A stretch of DNA of 52,586 bases from Candidatus Poribacteria bacterium (GTDB lineage: Bacteria; Poribacteria; WGA-4E; WGA-3G), in the NCBI GenBank assembly GCA_012270865.1, contig JAAXHL010000093.1, positions 1 through 52,586 on the forward strand, given 5' to 3'. The position numbers and the translations under genes are program-made. Positions 42,019 through 50,292 of the stretch are shown one piece after another. Below the pieces are notes generated by a model that saw only the letters and a program-made list of their open reading frames with translations, was not told the DNA's origin and ran no database searches. Each line of letters opens with the position of its first letter. Position 1 is the first letter of the stretch.

Positions 42019-43062
42019 TTATTTCCCTTGCAAGATGACACCATTTCCGCCTGTTAACCAGACCTGTTTACCTAAGATAAAAACACTGTTCATTTGGATT
42101 TTCCCGACCTGTAACATGCCTGCCTTGAGGCCGGTCAAGTCTTGGACTTCCCAGTTTTTCCCGCCGTTATTGGTGCGTACGATAACGCTTTGTCCAACAT
42201 CGCCGCCGACTGCCCAGCCCATAAATTTATCAGCGAATCGAATGCTTCTGAGTGTTTCTTCAGTCCCACTCATCTGGACTGTCCATTTTTCGCCACCGTT
42301 GCGGGTGTAGAGGATGAGACCGTTTTCACCGACTGCCCAACCGTGCTTTTCATCTAAGAAAAAGATGTCTTCAAGTACATCTTCAGCTCCGGTCTCTTGT
42401 GCGACCCAAGTCTGCCCACCGTCTGTCGTTTTTTGAATCACGCTACTTTGGCTTATCTGGGGCACAACGTGTACGCCGGCAATCCAACCTGTGGATTCGT
42501 CAAGGAACTGAATGGCATTGTACATGGTTGCTTCGTCATCACCGATAGCACCGATTACGCCACCTTGGACGACCTTCCAAGTACGTCCGCCTGTTTGTGT
42601 TGAGAGGATGGTATCGTTCGCGCCGACAGCAAATCCGACTTCTTTATTGACGAAGTAAACCCCTTTAAGTGGGTTGTCGACTTTGCTGGTTTGTATTTCC
42701 CAATCTTTGCCGTTAGTCGTGGCGACAATCTTCCCTTTTTCACCAATTGCCCAACCGTGCTTATCATCTAAAAAATAGACGCTGGCGAGTTGAGCGTCGA
42801 TATCAATTTCGGCTTTATTCCATGTCGCTCCACCGTCTGTCGTATATCCGATAAAGCCCGGATAGTCTAATTCCAGGGGTGAAACCCCGACTGCCCATCC
42901 ATTTCTCTGACTTGTGAACACGATTGACATGTAATCCCTAAATTCTGGATCGCTTTCGTGTAAAATACTCAAATCTCCGTGTGTTGGTAAAACGATCGCT
43001 AAAACGCCAAAAAGGGCGAGTAGCGTTATTCCCCAGCGTGGGCGGTCCTCAAACTTGTTCAT
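42019..43062 (-). CDS. YCF48-like beta-propeller protein
   Basis: Protein of 347 residues with an N-terminal signal or anchor (GITLLALFGVLAIVLPTHG). Seven or so repeats follow the YCF48/PSII-BNR pattern G-W-A-V-G-x-x-G-x-I-x-x-T-x-D-G-G-x-T-W (for example GWAVGENGLILYTRNGGEKWTVQ). YCF48 helps photosystem II assembly in phototrophs; bacterial relatives elsewhere are extracytoplasmic propellers of unknown role. The start at 43062 has AAGGAG 11 bases upstream, and an E-element copy lies at 43091. It is the last gene of the minus-strand envelope cluster. There is no photosynthetic context, so the name gives the fold only. Confidence 0.85.
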   Translation of the reverse strand: MNKFEDRPRWGITLLALFGVLAIVLPTHGDLSILHESDPEFRDYMSIVFTSQRNGWAVGVSPLELDYPGFIGYTTDGGATWNKAEIDIDAQLASVYFLDDKHGWAIGEKGKIVATTNGKDWEIQTSKVDNPLKGVYFVNKEVGFAVGANDTILSTQTGGRTWKVVQGGVIGAIGDDEATMYNAIQFLDESTGWIAGVHVVPQISQSSVIQKTTDGGQTWVAQETGAEDVLEDIFFLDEKHGWAVGENGLILYTRNGGEKWTVQMSGTEETLRSIRFADKFMGWAVGGDVGQSVIVRTNNGGKNWEVQDLTGLKAGMLQVGKIQMNSVFILGKQVWLTGGNGVILQGK

Positions 43063-43090
43063 TGTGATCGTATCTCCTTTTCGATATTTT

Positions 43091-43168
43091 AAATTTACCT
43101 TGCGGAGTCATGAAGTGGATTTGATATGTGAGGTTCTCCTGTAAAAGTCCGTCCTCCACTTCGTTTCG
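43091..43168 (-). promoter_or_regulatory. E-element copy 6 (divergent), upstream of the YCF48-like gene
   Basis: On the minus strand: ACGAAGTGGAGGACGGAC, a changed middle, CATGACTCCGCAAGGTAAAT. Same orientation as the gene at 43062. The remaining 43063-43681 gap holds the nested inverted repeat and a MITE. Confidence 0.5.
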
Positions 43169-43182
43169 GACTATGTTTTTTA

Positions 43183-43512
43183 TGTGAATAAGAACAGGAC
43201 CATAGGTGTCAATTTAATCCTGTAGGTTGGGTTGAACGGCACTCGGAAAACTAATGTGTTCCCAGATACTTCTCAAATCCAGCCTGTTGTCGTATCTAAT
43301 CAAGAACGCAGTGAAACCCAACTTCATACCGTCAGTGTCTCGGTAGCGACAAAAGTGTTGGGTTTCACTCGATTTTTGTTTGACGAAACACTATGAAATG
43401 GGTTGGTTTTTCTATTGTTTTTCACGTTTTTGGTGGCATCCGTTCAACCCAACCTACGAACTATATAGGTGTTTTCTAAAATTGACACTTATGGTGTGAA
43501 TAAGAATAGGAC
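43183..43512. mobile_element. Nested three-level inverted-repeat element
   Basis: Outer inverted repeats ACCATAGGTGTCAATTT (43199-43215) and AAATTGACACTTATGGT. Middle pair GTAGGTTGGGTTGAACGG (43222-43239) and its exact complement (43440-43457). Inner pair AGTGAAACCCAAC (43310-43322) and GTTGGGTTTCACT (43357-43369). The block is bracketed by 18-bp direct repeats TGTGAATAAGAACAGGAC / TGTGAATAAGAATAGGAC. Confidence 0.75.
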
Positions 43513-43625
43513 TGACACAATTTTGACCGCAGCCTATTCTCTTAGATGAGATTTCTCGGAAAATCTAACGTTCTGTAGCACAAACTAACAGTTTATGCTA
43601 CAAAAGAGCTCGCTGCGTAAGTCCT
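43508..43625. mobile_element. MITE family 2, copy D (118 bp)
   Basis: Degenerate left end AGGACTGACACA, exact right end TGCGTAAGTCCT. Contains the hairpin AAACTAACAGTTT then ATGCTACAA. Confidence 0.8.
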
Positions 43626-43681
43626 GTTTAGTTATAAAAGTATAATATAACCTTGATTTGAGAATTAAGTCAACAATTTTT

Positions 43682-45082
43682 TTATTTCGCGAGGATGACC
43701 GTGCCTGTTTTGAAGTTTTCGCCGACTTGGAGTTGATAGACATAAACACCGCTTTCCACGACTTCGCCGGTTTCATCATGTCCGTCCCATGTTAATTCCG
43801 TCTCACCGGGTAATGCTGTCAGGGTTTTGACGAGCATTCCGTCGATGTCGTAGATAAGTACTGTGAACTCACCTGAAGCGTCTTCGATTGCACGCGCTGG
43901 GAATACAACCTGATTGAAATCGGGGTCTGGTGAGAGCGGTGTAAACGGGTTCGGATACGGTTTGGCGAAGATACGGAGTTTTGCTTGCGTCGGTTCGGAT
44001 GTGTTATCTGCTTCGTCAACTGCGATAACAGCATAGGTGAAGCTGCCTATTGCCAATATGCGTTCATCAATGAATCTATATCCAGCAACTTCGTCTTCGG
44101 GGGTTCGTTGTAGCACGCCATTGGGTAAAGGTTCAAGTCCGTCGGTTTCTGCTGAACCGAATAGAATCCTGTAGGCTGTCACGTCTCGACTGATACTCGG
44201 TTTCCACGAAACTTCTACACCTTCGTTTGAGGTGGTAACGCTGAGCATGGTTGGCGGTTGCGGTGCAGCGGTGTCCTCTGATACGTTCACGGTCTGTACG
44301 GGAGAGCGTTCCGATTGCAAAAGACGGGTCTTATATGCGGTTATCTGGTATGTATGTTGCCCTTGTGGAACATCCACATCGCGAAATGTGGTTGATGAAC
44401 GTCCTTTAACGTTAATGGGTGATTGTTCTGTATCCCTATAGATAAGATAGCCATTGACATCAGGGTCCGCTGAATTTTGCCAACGGAGGGTTACATCGTT
44501 TTCACCGGTTGTGTCGGCTTCTGCTGTGAAACCTATAACTGGACCGGGCGGGACATTCGCGATGACCTGCAATGTAAACTTGTTGTTGTTGAGTTTTCCG
44601 TCTGCTTGTCCTTCACGGATGAATTCTCCGATGGGGGCATCATCAAGATTGCGCAGCCGTACCCTGAACGCTGCGGATAATGTGACAGTGTTCGGTGTTT
44701 GGCAATCAAAGGTAATATCGTATCTTGAATTTTGGAGATCGACGATAAGGTCCGCGAGTTCAACACGTAGGATGTTGCCGCCGGAGACGACGGCACGGGC
44801 TGCGATTGGGTTCCGGTCCCGAGTGATACCTTTGAAACGGTCCGATTGTGTCAGGAATCCGGGTGGCAACAAGATTTCGATGGTCTTAATTTCTTCGCCC
44901 GGTTCTGCCAGGGACCTGTCTATGACGAGTGTCACAATCAATGGTGCGGTTGTACTTGCGGGAACAACGCCCTCTGTTTGATCGACGACGTTTATCTCTC
45001 CGACAGAGGTCACTGCCGCGTATCCGTTTATAGAAATGAATAGGTTAACAATAAGAACGAGAATAATGGGTGTATTTTTCAT
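43682..45082 (-). CDS. Secreted protein with Fn3 domains and FlgD/T9SS-like C-terminal domain
   Basis: Protein of 466 residues with a signal peptide (IILVLIVNLFISINGYA-AVTS). Residues about 30-170 form a beta-rich domain of unknown family. Two fibronectin-III domains follow (GPVIGFTAEADTTGENDVTLRWQNS...; QPPTMLSVTTSNEGVEVSWKPSI...). The last 85 residues, LRIFAKPYPNPFTPLSPDPDFNQVVF ... LTWDGHDETGEVVESGVYVYQLQVG...TGTVILAK, match the FlgD-Ig-like/type IX sorting-domain pattern (N-P-F, W-D-G-x-D-x-x-G-x-x-V-x-S-G-V-Y-x-Y). It lies directly downstream of a PorV-like barrel gene and a GAGC hairpin. It could be a cell-surface cargo protein. No T9SS core gene is in the window. Confidence 0.82.
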   Translation of the reverse strand: MKNTPIILVLIVNLFISINGYAAVTSVGEINVVDQTEGVVPASTTAPLIVTLVIDRSLAEPGEEIKTIEILLPPGFLTQSDRFKGITRDRNPIAARAVVSGGNILRVELADLIVDLQNSRYDITFDCQTPNTVTLSAAFRVRLRNLDDAPIGEFIREGQADGKLNNNKFTLQVIANVPPGPVIGFTAEADTTGENDVTLRWQNSADPDVNGYLIYRDTEQSPINVKGRSSTTFRDVDVPQGQHTYQITAYKTRLLQSERSPVQTVNVSEDTAAPQPPTMLSVTTSNEGVEVSWKPSISRDVTAYRILFGSAETDGLEPLPNGVLQRTPEDEVAGYRFIDERILAIGSFTYAVIAVDEADNTSEPTQAKLRIFAKPYPNPFTPLSPDPDFNQVVFPARAIEDASGEFTVLIYDIDGMLVKTLTALPGETELTWDGHDETGEVVESGVYVYQLQVGENFKTGTVILAK

Positions 45083-45090
45083 GAGGTAAA

Positions 45091-45116
45091 TATCGCGAGC
45101 AAAACTCGCTCCTACT
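45091..45116. repeat. GAGC-type hairpin before the Fn3 protein start
   Basis: GCGAG-CAAAA-CTCGC plus TCCTAC, 9-34 bases upstream of the ATG (on the minus strand) and directly abutting the PorV-like gene's stop. Confidence 0.7.
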
Positions 45117-45117
45117 T

Positions 45118-46092
45118 TTAGAATATCAGATTTATTGAGAACCGTTGTGTTGTGTTGTTCTGGAAGTCTCCACTTAGGAGTTGAAGCCCGTAGTCGAGTT
45201 GGATGGCGGTGCTGCTGATTGGAATCTTAGCACTTCCACCGAAGTTCAGGGTTGTCGCGGAATGGCTACCGTTTTTTAATCCGTAACCGCCCCGGATGGC
45301 AATGGCTTTATTCAACCAGACTTCTATTCCGGTGCGGATATAGATTTCGCCATTACGATTTGCGACCTCGAAAGTTCCAAGACTCCCTTTCAATAAGTTG
45401 CTGACGACTGCGCCTTGCGCGCTCATCTCTGCGATGGATTCAAGTCTGTATGCCAAACCTGCGCGAATGTTTAGAGGCACCGTACTTGTATCAGCATCAG
45501 ATATGCTTATATTTGCCGGAAGCGCATTCTCCGCTGAGACTCCAACGCTCAGGCTTTGCAGTGGCTTTGCAATCAGCCCGAAATCAAAAGAGACCGCTGA
45601 ATTAGATGTTCGCTCGAAGTAAGGGTTTTCGACGATGAATTCATTCGTCTCATCAAAAGATACTGCGAAGACTTTTAGGTTCGCACCGACAGCTAATTGT
45701 TTAAAAAGAGCATTGCCGTAGGAGACACGCACCGTCTGTTCCTGATAGATTTCGGAATCTTCTGCGAGGACACCGAAACTTGCTCCGATTGAACCTATTT
45801 TTCCGAGCGGAATAACGGTGTTGATACTATTATAGGTGATGAGTCCATTGAAACGTTGTGCGGTTGTCGCGCCAACTTGGATTTTATCAATGTAACCTAT
45901 TCCTGCTGCGTTGTAGTTCGCTGCGTTACTATCATCGGCGAGTGCGACGAATGCGCCCCCTAAACCGAGCGGTCTTGCGCCAACACCGATGTCGTTAAAC
46001 GCAGCGTGGGTGACACCTGGAGAAAGCATTAGGATAAATAGGATTAGATGGCGTATCTGTCTCAATCTGTTGTGTCCTTTAGTATAAATCAT
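45118..46092 (-). CDS. PorV/PorQ-family outer-membrane barrel protein
   Basis: Protein of 324 residues with a signal peptide (LFILMLSPGVTHA-AFND). The start of the mature chain, D-I-G-V-G-A-R-P-L-G-L-G-G-A-F-V-A-L-A-D-D-x-N-A-x-x-x-N-A-A-G, is the PorV/PorQ (UPF0164-like) signature; the rest is alternating beta strands and it ends in Phe (FSINLIF). PorV shuttles cargo in type IX secretion in Bacteroidetes, but homologues are widespread. It lies between Pcm and an Fn3 protein with a FlgD/T9SS-like C-terminus, so a carrier-cargo link is possible. The Shine-Dalgarno is weak. Confidence 0.85.
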   Translation of the reverse strand: MIYTKGHNRLRQIRHLILFILMLSPGVTHAAFNDIGVGARPLGLGGAFVALADDSNAANYNAAGIGYIDKIQVGATTAQRFNGLITYNSINTVIPLGKIGSIGASFGVLAEDSEIYQEQTVRVSYGNALFKQLAVGANLKVFAVSFDETNEFIVENPYFERTSNSAVSFDFGLIAKPLQSLSVGVSAENALPANISISDADTSTVPLNIRAGLAYRLESIAEMSAQGAVVSNLLKGSLGTFEVANRNGEIYIRTGIEVWLNKAIAIRGGYGLKNGSHSATTLNFGGSAKIPISSTAIQLDYGLQLLSGDFQNNTTQRFSINLIF

Positions 46093-46158
46093 AGTGGTTT
46101 CGATGACTTTCGTGTCGGCATTTTTTGTATTTGTGAGGGTGTGAGATCAATGGAAACT

Positions 46159-46821
46159 TCATTTCGGGTCGCCTGTCATAGGTACAAAACTGACTGGCGT
46201 GACCTCTGTCGCCTCAATAGCGGGTGTTGAACGCTTTCCATTTTGAAATTCTTTGCGAATGAGGAGCAGATTTTGTTCCGAATCGTCGACCGGTATCACC
46301 ATTCTGCCACCCACCGCAAGTTGCTGAACGAGTTGCACCGGCACCGTCTTAGGTGCTGCTGCGACAAGTACTGCGTCATAAGGTGCGTATTCTTGCCACC
46401 CATAACGTCCATTCCCTTTTTTGAGATGAACATTCTGATAGTTGAGTGCCTCCAATCTTGTTTTCGCACGTTTGGCAAGTGCCGCTATAATTTCAACGGA
46501 GTAGACTACGTTCGCTAATTCCGCAAGTATCGCTGTTTGATAACCGCATCCGGTGCCGATTTCAAGAACTTTTGAAGCCGGTGTCAACGCCAGCAGGTCG
46601 GTCATCAGTGCGACGATGTAGGGTTGTGAGATCGTTTGGTCGTAATCGATCGGTAGCGGTCCATCCTTGTATGCCAAGTTGAGATGTTCAGGTTTCACGA
46701 ATAGATGTCGTTCCACCTTTCGCATAGCTGCAAGTATTTGTGGGGTATGAATACCCCGTGCTTCAATCTGATTTTGGACCATTTTGCGGCGCAGTGTTGA
46801 ATGGTTTTTATCGAATAACAT
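46159..46821 (-). CDS. pcm: Protein-L-isoaspartate O-methyltransferase
   Basis: Class I SAM-dependent methyltransferase of 220 residues that starts repair of isoaspartyl residues in aged proteins. Motifs: PLPIDYDQTISQPYIVALMTDLL (substrate region), the SAM motif VLEIGTGCGYQTAILAELA, and GYAPYDAVLVAAAPKTVP-type post-motif (here AVLVAAAPKTVPVQLVQQL) with GGRMVIPV. Length is normal. GGAG lies 11 bases before the ATG. It follows the SppA fusion gene on the minus strand with a 40-bp gap and sits inside the envelope cluster. Confidence 0.94.
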   Translation of the reverse strand: MLFDKNHSTLRRKMVQNQIEARGIHTPQILAAMRKVERHLFVKPEHLNLAYKDGPLPIDYDQTISQPYIVALMTDLLALTPASKVLEIGTGCGYQTAILAELANVVYSVEIIAALAKRAKTRLEALNYQNVHLKKGNGRYGWQEYAPYDAVLVAAAPKTVPVQLVQQLAVGGRMVIPVDDSEQNLLLIRKEFQNGKRSTPAIEATEVTPVSFVPMTGDPK

Positions 46822-46861
46822 ATTTAACGCTGCTCCGGATGTCGGTTTTAGGTGTACGTCT

Positions 46862-49351
46862 CTAATTGCCTACACTTATGTGATAAGGCATTAAGAGAAA
46901 ACATCTCTGTGCTCTGATGATGTTTAGGAGTTTTATAGTGGTGTTCAAATCTGTGTATCGAGTGATCAAACGTAGTAGCGAGTTATTTTCGGCTGTTCCA
47001 TTTTTCACATCATCATTCTCAAGTCCGATACCGGGTTGGGTCGTAAATGGAAATCGAAGGTTGCTGAGTGCTTGTGAAAGCCAAGTCTTTTTAGGGAGTT
47101 GGACGATCTCAAACGACTGTTTTTCGAGTCCTGCGTGTTGCCGTGCGATTGCAATCGCGAGGTTTAAACCTCCGAGTTGATCTACAAGTCCGTTTTCCTT
47201 TGCTTGTCTACCTGACCAGATGCGTCCCTGTCCGAGTCTATCTACGTCTTCTGCTGTTAAGTTGGTTCGTCCGCGTGCGACCTTACTAACGAAATCGTCG
47301 TATATTTCTTGGATCTGTTTGCGTACAATCGCCTGTTCTTCAGGTGAATAGTCGCTGTAGTCGGTATAAAAATCGGCGTGTTTACCGCGTTTGAGTATCT
47401 CTTTGTGGATCCCGATTTTTTCATAGAGTCCTTTGAAACTATACTTCCCACTGACGACCCCGATGGATCCTGTAATTGTTCCGGGTTCGGCGACGATAGT
47501 ATCTGCGGGAGCAGCGATATAATAGCCGCCTGATGCTGCGATATCTCCCATAGAGACGACGAGCGGTTTAATCTCTGTGAGTCGGACGAGTTCACGCCAT
47601 ATTGTATCCGCTGCGGAGACGAGTCCGCCGCCACTATCGACGCGCAAGACGACTGCCTTGACGTTATCATCGTCTTTGACTTCTCTGATAACACGTGCGA
47701 TTGTATCCGCCCCCATTACTTGTGTTCCGAGAATCGGATCGATGAAACTATCGCCAGTCAACATGAGCCCCTTCGCCTCAATGACTGCGAGTTTCGGTTG
47801 TGGGGTCTGCCAATTTTGCGGAAAGAGCCTACTGTTTGCGTATTCGCTAACGGAAACTAAGTCCGTGTGGTTCCTCATGAGTTCCGCGACGACATCGTGT
47901 AGTTCGTCTTCATAGACGAGCCGGTCTACCAATTCAGCAGCGAGTGCTTGGCGTGCGGTATAGGGTCCCGCGTCAATCCGTTTTTTTACATCTTCGTGGT
48001 TCCATCCGCGTCCTTCTGCGATGACATCTACGATCTGTTCATAGAGGTCATCGAGAATAATATTCTGGATTTCGCGCTGTGTTTCGGACATGTCTTTTCT
48101 TGTGAACGACTCGGCTGCCGATTTGTACTCGCCGATGCGTTCGAGGTCGGCTCTGACCCCGATCATATCTAAGGCACCTTTATAAAAAGAGCGTTCTGTC
48201 CGTAAACCGATCAACCGTACTTCTGCAGACGGGTGAATCAGGACACCGTCGCACGTCGCAGCGACGATGTAATCGCCGGTGGAGCAGTCGGTGAGATAAC
48301 AGAGTACAATGCGTCCGGATTCCCTAAAGTTCAGTATCGCATCGGACATTTCTTGGAGTTGCGCGATGCCGTAATCGTTGCCCTTGATCCGAATGAGGAC
48401 ACCTGCGACATCGTCATCCCATTTTGCGATGGGTAGGATTTCTTTGAGCGCGCGCATGGATAGGTCAAGAAATATGCGACGGCGGAGGAGTGGTTTCGTT
48501 GTCGGCGTGTTCGCGTATTGGAAATAACCGACACCGACTTGGGCATCTCGATTCTTGTCGAAGGTGTTGTCAGTTCCGATGCCCCAATTCCCGATATTGA
48601 TACCGAAACGGACATCAAAACTCAAGTCGTTATTTAGGGTGCCTCGTAACATCAGTTCACGGATGGGGCGTACTTCTAAGGCATATCGAAATTTCCAGTC
48701 TTCTATACCTTGTGTTTTTTGTATGTCGATTGAGAGTGTTGTCCGCCAGGTTCCGGGACGCAGTGCGAATCCGAGGTCATAGGTGCGTCCGAGTTTCTCA
48801 GCAAGGAGTGTTGGTCGATTCAGGTCGCGTGCCATTGCGCCGATTGAGAAGTAGCGTTGCCGGTACATCAAACCGAGCGACAGAGACCGAAATTTGTCGT
48901 ATCCGGTGTTCTCCGAATTCATCCAACTATAACCTGTTCCCCAATAGAGTCCGTTTCCTAAGTGTCGTCCGCCGGAGAGCGTGTAGCGAGCAAAGTCGGT
49001 ATCAGCGTCGGCAGTAACAAATTCCATGCCGAACCCGGCACCTGGGACCGCAATGAAGAAAGCGTCATCGCCTGCCCAATCGCTCTGATATGTGCGAAGG
49101 TAGTACAGATTTAGACCGCGCCCTGTTCCGAGTCCAGACGGGTTAAAGAAGGTGGACAAAGCATCGTCGCTCATAGCGACAGAATTCGCTGGTAAATGCG
49201 TACGGACCTTCGGCGGGGCGGCAGCGACACAGAGCGTACTCATTCCATAGATGAAAGCTGCTGAAATAATAGCCTTCCTGATGTACGCTAAGTACGTGCT
49301 AAATGGAAGTGGAACAGTCAATATGCTTTTCATTTCATAAGGATTTGCCAA
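46862..49351 (-). CDS. SppA-type signal peptide peptidase fused to an outer-membrane-like barrel
   Basis: Protein of 829 residues. A signal peptide (residues about 28-45) is followed by a PorV-like region, residues about 55-290: SVAMSDDALSTFFNPSGLG, then many beta strands and Gly turns. Residues about 295-490 form the SppA N-terminal domain with the general-base K410 (ERIGEYKSAAESF). Residues about 520-760 form the C-terminal protease domain with nucleophile S607 (DIAASGGYYIAA) and the G-x-x-T-G-S-I-G segment. The Ser-Lys dyad is intact. SppA normally cleaves leftover signal peptides and is membrane-bound by one helix; a barrel fusion is unusual. The start codon is uncertain (49351 or 49333). 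It heads the envelope cluster. Confidence 0.88.
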   Translation of the reverse strand: MANPYEMKSILTVPLPFSTYLAYIRKAIISAAFIYGMSTLCVAAAPPKVRTHLPANSVAMSDDALSTFFNPSGLGTGRGLNLYYLRTYQSDWAGDDAFFIAVPGAGFGMEFVTADADTDFARYTLSGGRHLGNGLYWGTGYSWMNSENTGYDKFRSLSLGLMYRQRYFSIGAMARDLNRPTLLAEKLGRTYDLGFALRPGTWRTTLSIDIQKTQGIEDWKFRYALEVRPIRELMLRGTLNNDLSFDVRFGINIGNWGIGTDNTFDKNRDAQVGVGYFQYANTPTTKPLLRRRIFLDLSMRALKEILPIAKWDDDVAGVLIRIKGNDYGIAQLQEMSDAILNFRESGRIVLCYLTDCSTGDYIVAATCDGVLIHPSAEVRLIGLRTERSFYKGALDMIGVRADLERIGEYKSAAESFTRKDMSETQREIQNIILDDLYEQIVDVIAEGRGWNHEDVKKRIDAGPYTARQALAAELVDRLVYEDELHDVVAELMRNHTDLVSVSEYANSRLFPQNWQTPQPKLAVIEAKGLMLTGDSFIDPILGTQVMGADTIARVIREVKDDDNVKAVVLRVDSGGGLVSAADTIWRELVRLTEIKPLVVSMGDIAASGGYYIAAPADTIVAEPGTITGSIGVVSGKYSFKGLYEKIGIHKEILKRGKHADFYTDYSDYSPEEQAIVRKQIQEIYDDFVSKVARGRTNLTAEDVDRLGQGRIWSGRQAKENGLVDQLGGLNLAIAIARQHAGLEKQSFEIVQLPKKTWLSQALSNLRFPFTTQPGIGLENDDVKNGTAENNSLLRLITRYTDLNTTIKLLNIIRAQRCFLLMPYHISVGN

Positions 49352-49437
49352 TCAAAATCTATACTATAGACCTATAGGATACCACGAAACTGCGAAAAAT
49401 ACAACAAAAAGGCTAAGCGGCAGGCAATTTTTGCACA

Positions 49438-50253
49438 TTAAGAGCGTCGAGCGTATTGTGGGAACAATTCGTCGTGGATGTCGCTGCACTGTTGGAGATG
49501 GATTCTCCGGTTCGCGTCTGCGGTATCCACCATCGTTGGGAAGAACATACCCGCGCCGGTTTCGATTTGGTACCCGCCTGCCGAATGGATACTTAAGTAT
49601 TGATGCAAGGTCTCTAAATCCGGTTCGGTTGTGCAATGTTGGGTGCAATTCATGGTGAACATCCGTCGCCGTGTGCCACCGCCGAATGATGCGTGATAGG
49701 TGTCGTGATTGAAAATCACGACATCGCCGGGGCTGGTTTCCAAGGCGAGGCTGGTCGGAAAGTCCCGAGGCGGAATGCCGTAGAGTGCCTCCGATTGGTT
49801 CGGATCAATCTTCTCTGCTCTCACGAAATGAGCAGGATTTTGGCTGCCGGGAATAATGCGTAAACATCCGGTTTCTTTCGTCAGTTCGTCGAGATAGAAG
49901 GTTACTTTACAGGCGAAGAGCCTTCCCCAACTCCCATCAGGATGCCAACCGGTGTCGCCAGTGTAGTAATTGCCATCGCCGCCAGCATAGTTGAAGTCTT
50001 CACCAATCACACCGCCGATAAGTCCCTTGACCCGTTCATCATCAAGTAGGGTGCAGAGCCGCGGACGATGCTCAATCGGACCGCCAAACATCGTGCGACG
50101 CGTGCCGTCGTGGTTTTTCCCGCCGCCGAATTCCTGAATCGTAATTTCAAATTCTTCTATAATCCACTCCATCTCGCTTGCGGAAAACATCTCCGGTATT
50201 GCGAGATAACCGAATGTATTGAAGAAATTTACCTGATTTGTTGTCAACTTCAT
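49438..50253 (-). CDS. Phytanoyl-CoA dioxygenase (PhyH) family protein
   Basis: Protein of 271 residues, an Fe(II)/2-oxoglutarate oxygenase. Iron ligands are H104-P-D106 (DTGWHPDGSWG) and H187 (DTYHASFGGG); an Arg at 195-197 (GTRRRMFTMN) is the expected 2-oxoglutarate anchor. Cytosolic. It is 39 bases downstream of another PhyH gene on the same strand, so both are likely co-transcribed. GAGGG lies six bases before the ATG. Sequence identity to its neighbour is low outside the motifs, so this is an old paralogy. The substrate is unknown. Confidence 0.92.
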   Translation of the reverse strand: MKLTTNQVNFFNTFGYLAIPEMFSASEMEWIIEEFEITIQEFGGGKNHDGTRRTMFGGPIEHRPRLCTLLDDERVKGLIGGVIGEDFNYAGGDGNYYTGDTGWHPDGSWGRLFACKVTFYLDELTKETGCLRIIPGSQNPAHFVRAEKIDPNQSEALYGIPPRDFPTSLALETSPGDVVIFNHDTYHASFGGGTRRRMFTMNCTQHCTTEPDLETLHQYLSIHSAGGYQIETGAGMFFPTMVDTADANRRIHLQQCSDIHDELFPQYARRS

Positions 50254-50292
50254 CGTTTTCCCTCGCTCTATTTTGTAAATTTTCCTTTCTGA

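Noticed and set aside
42019..43062. Photosystem II assembly factor
   Set aside because: Only the YCF48 propeller fold is supported; no photosynthesis genes are present in the window.
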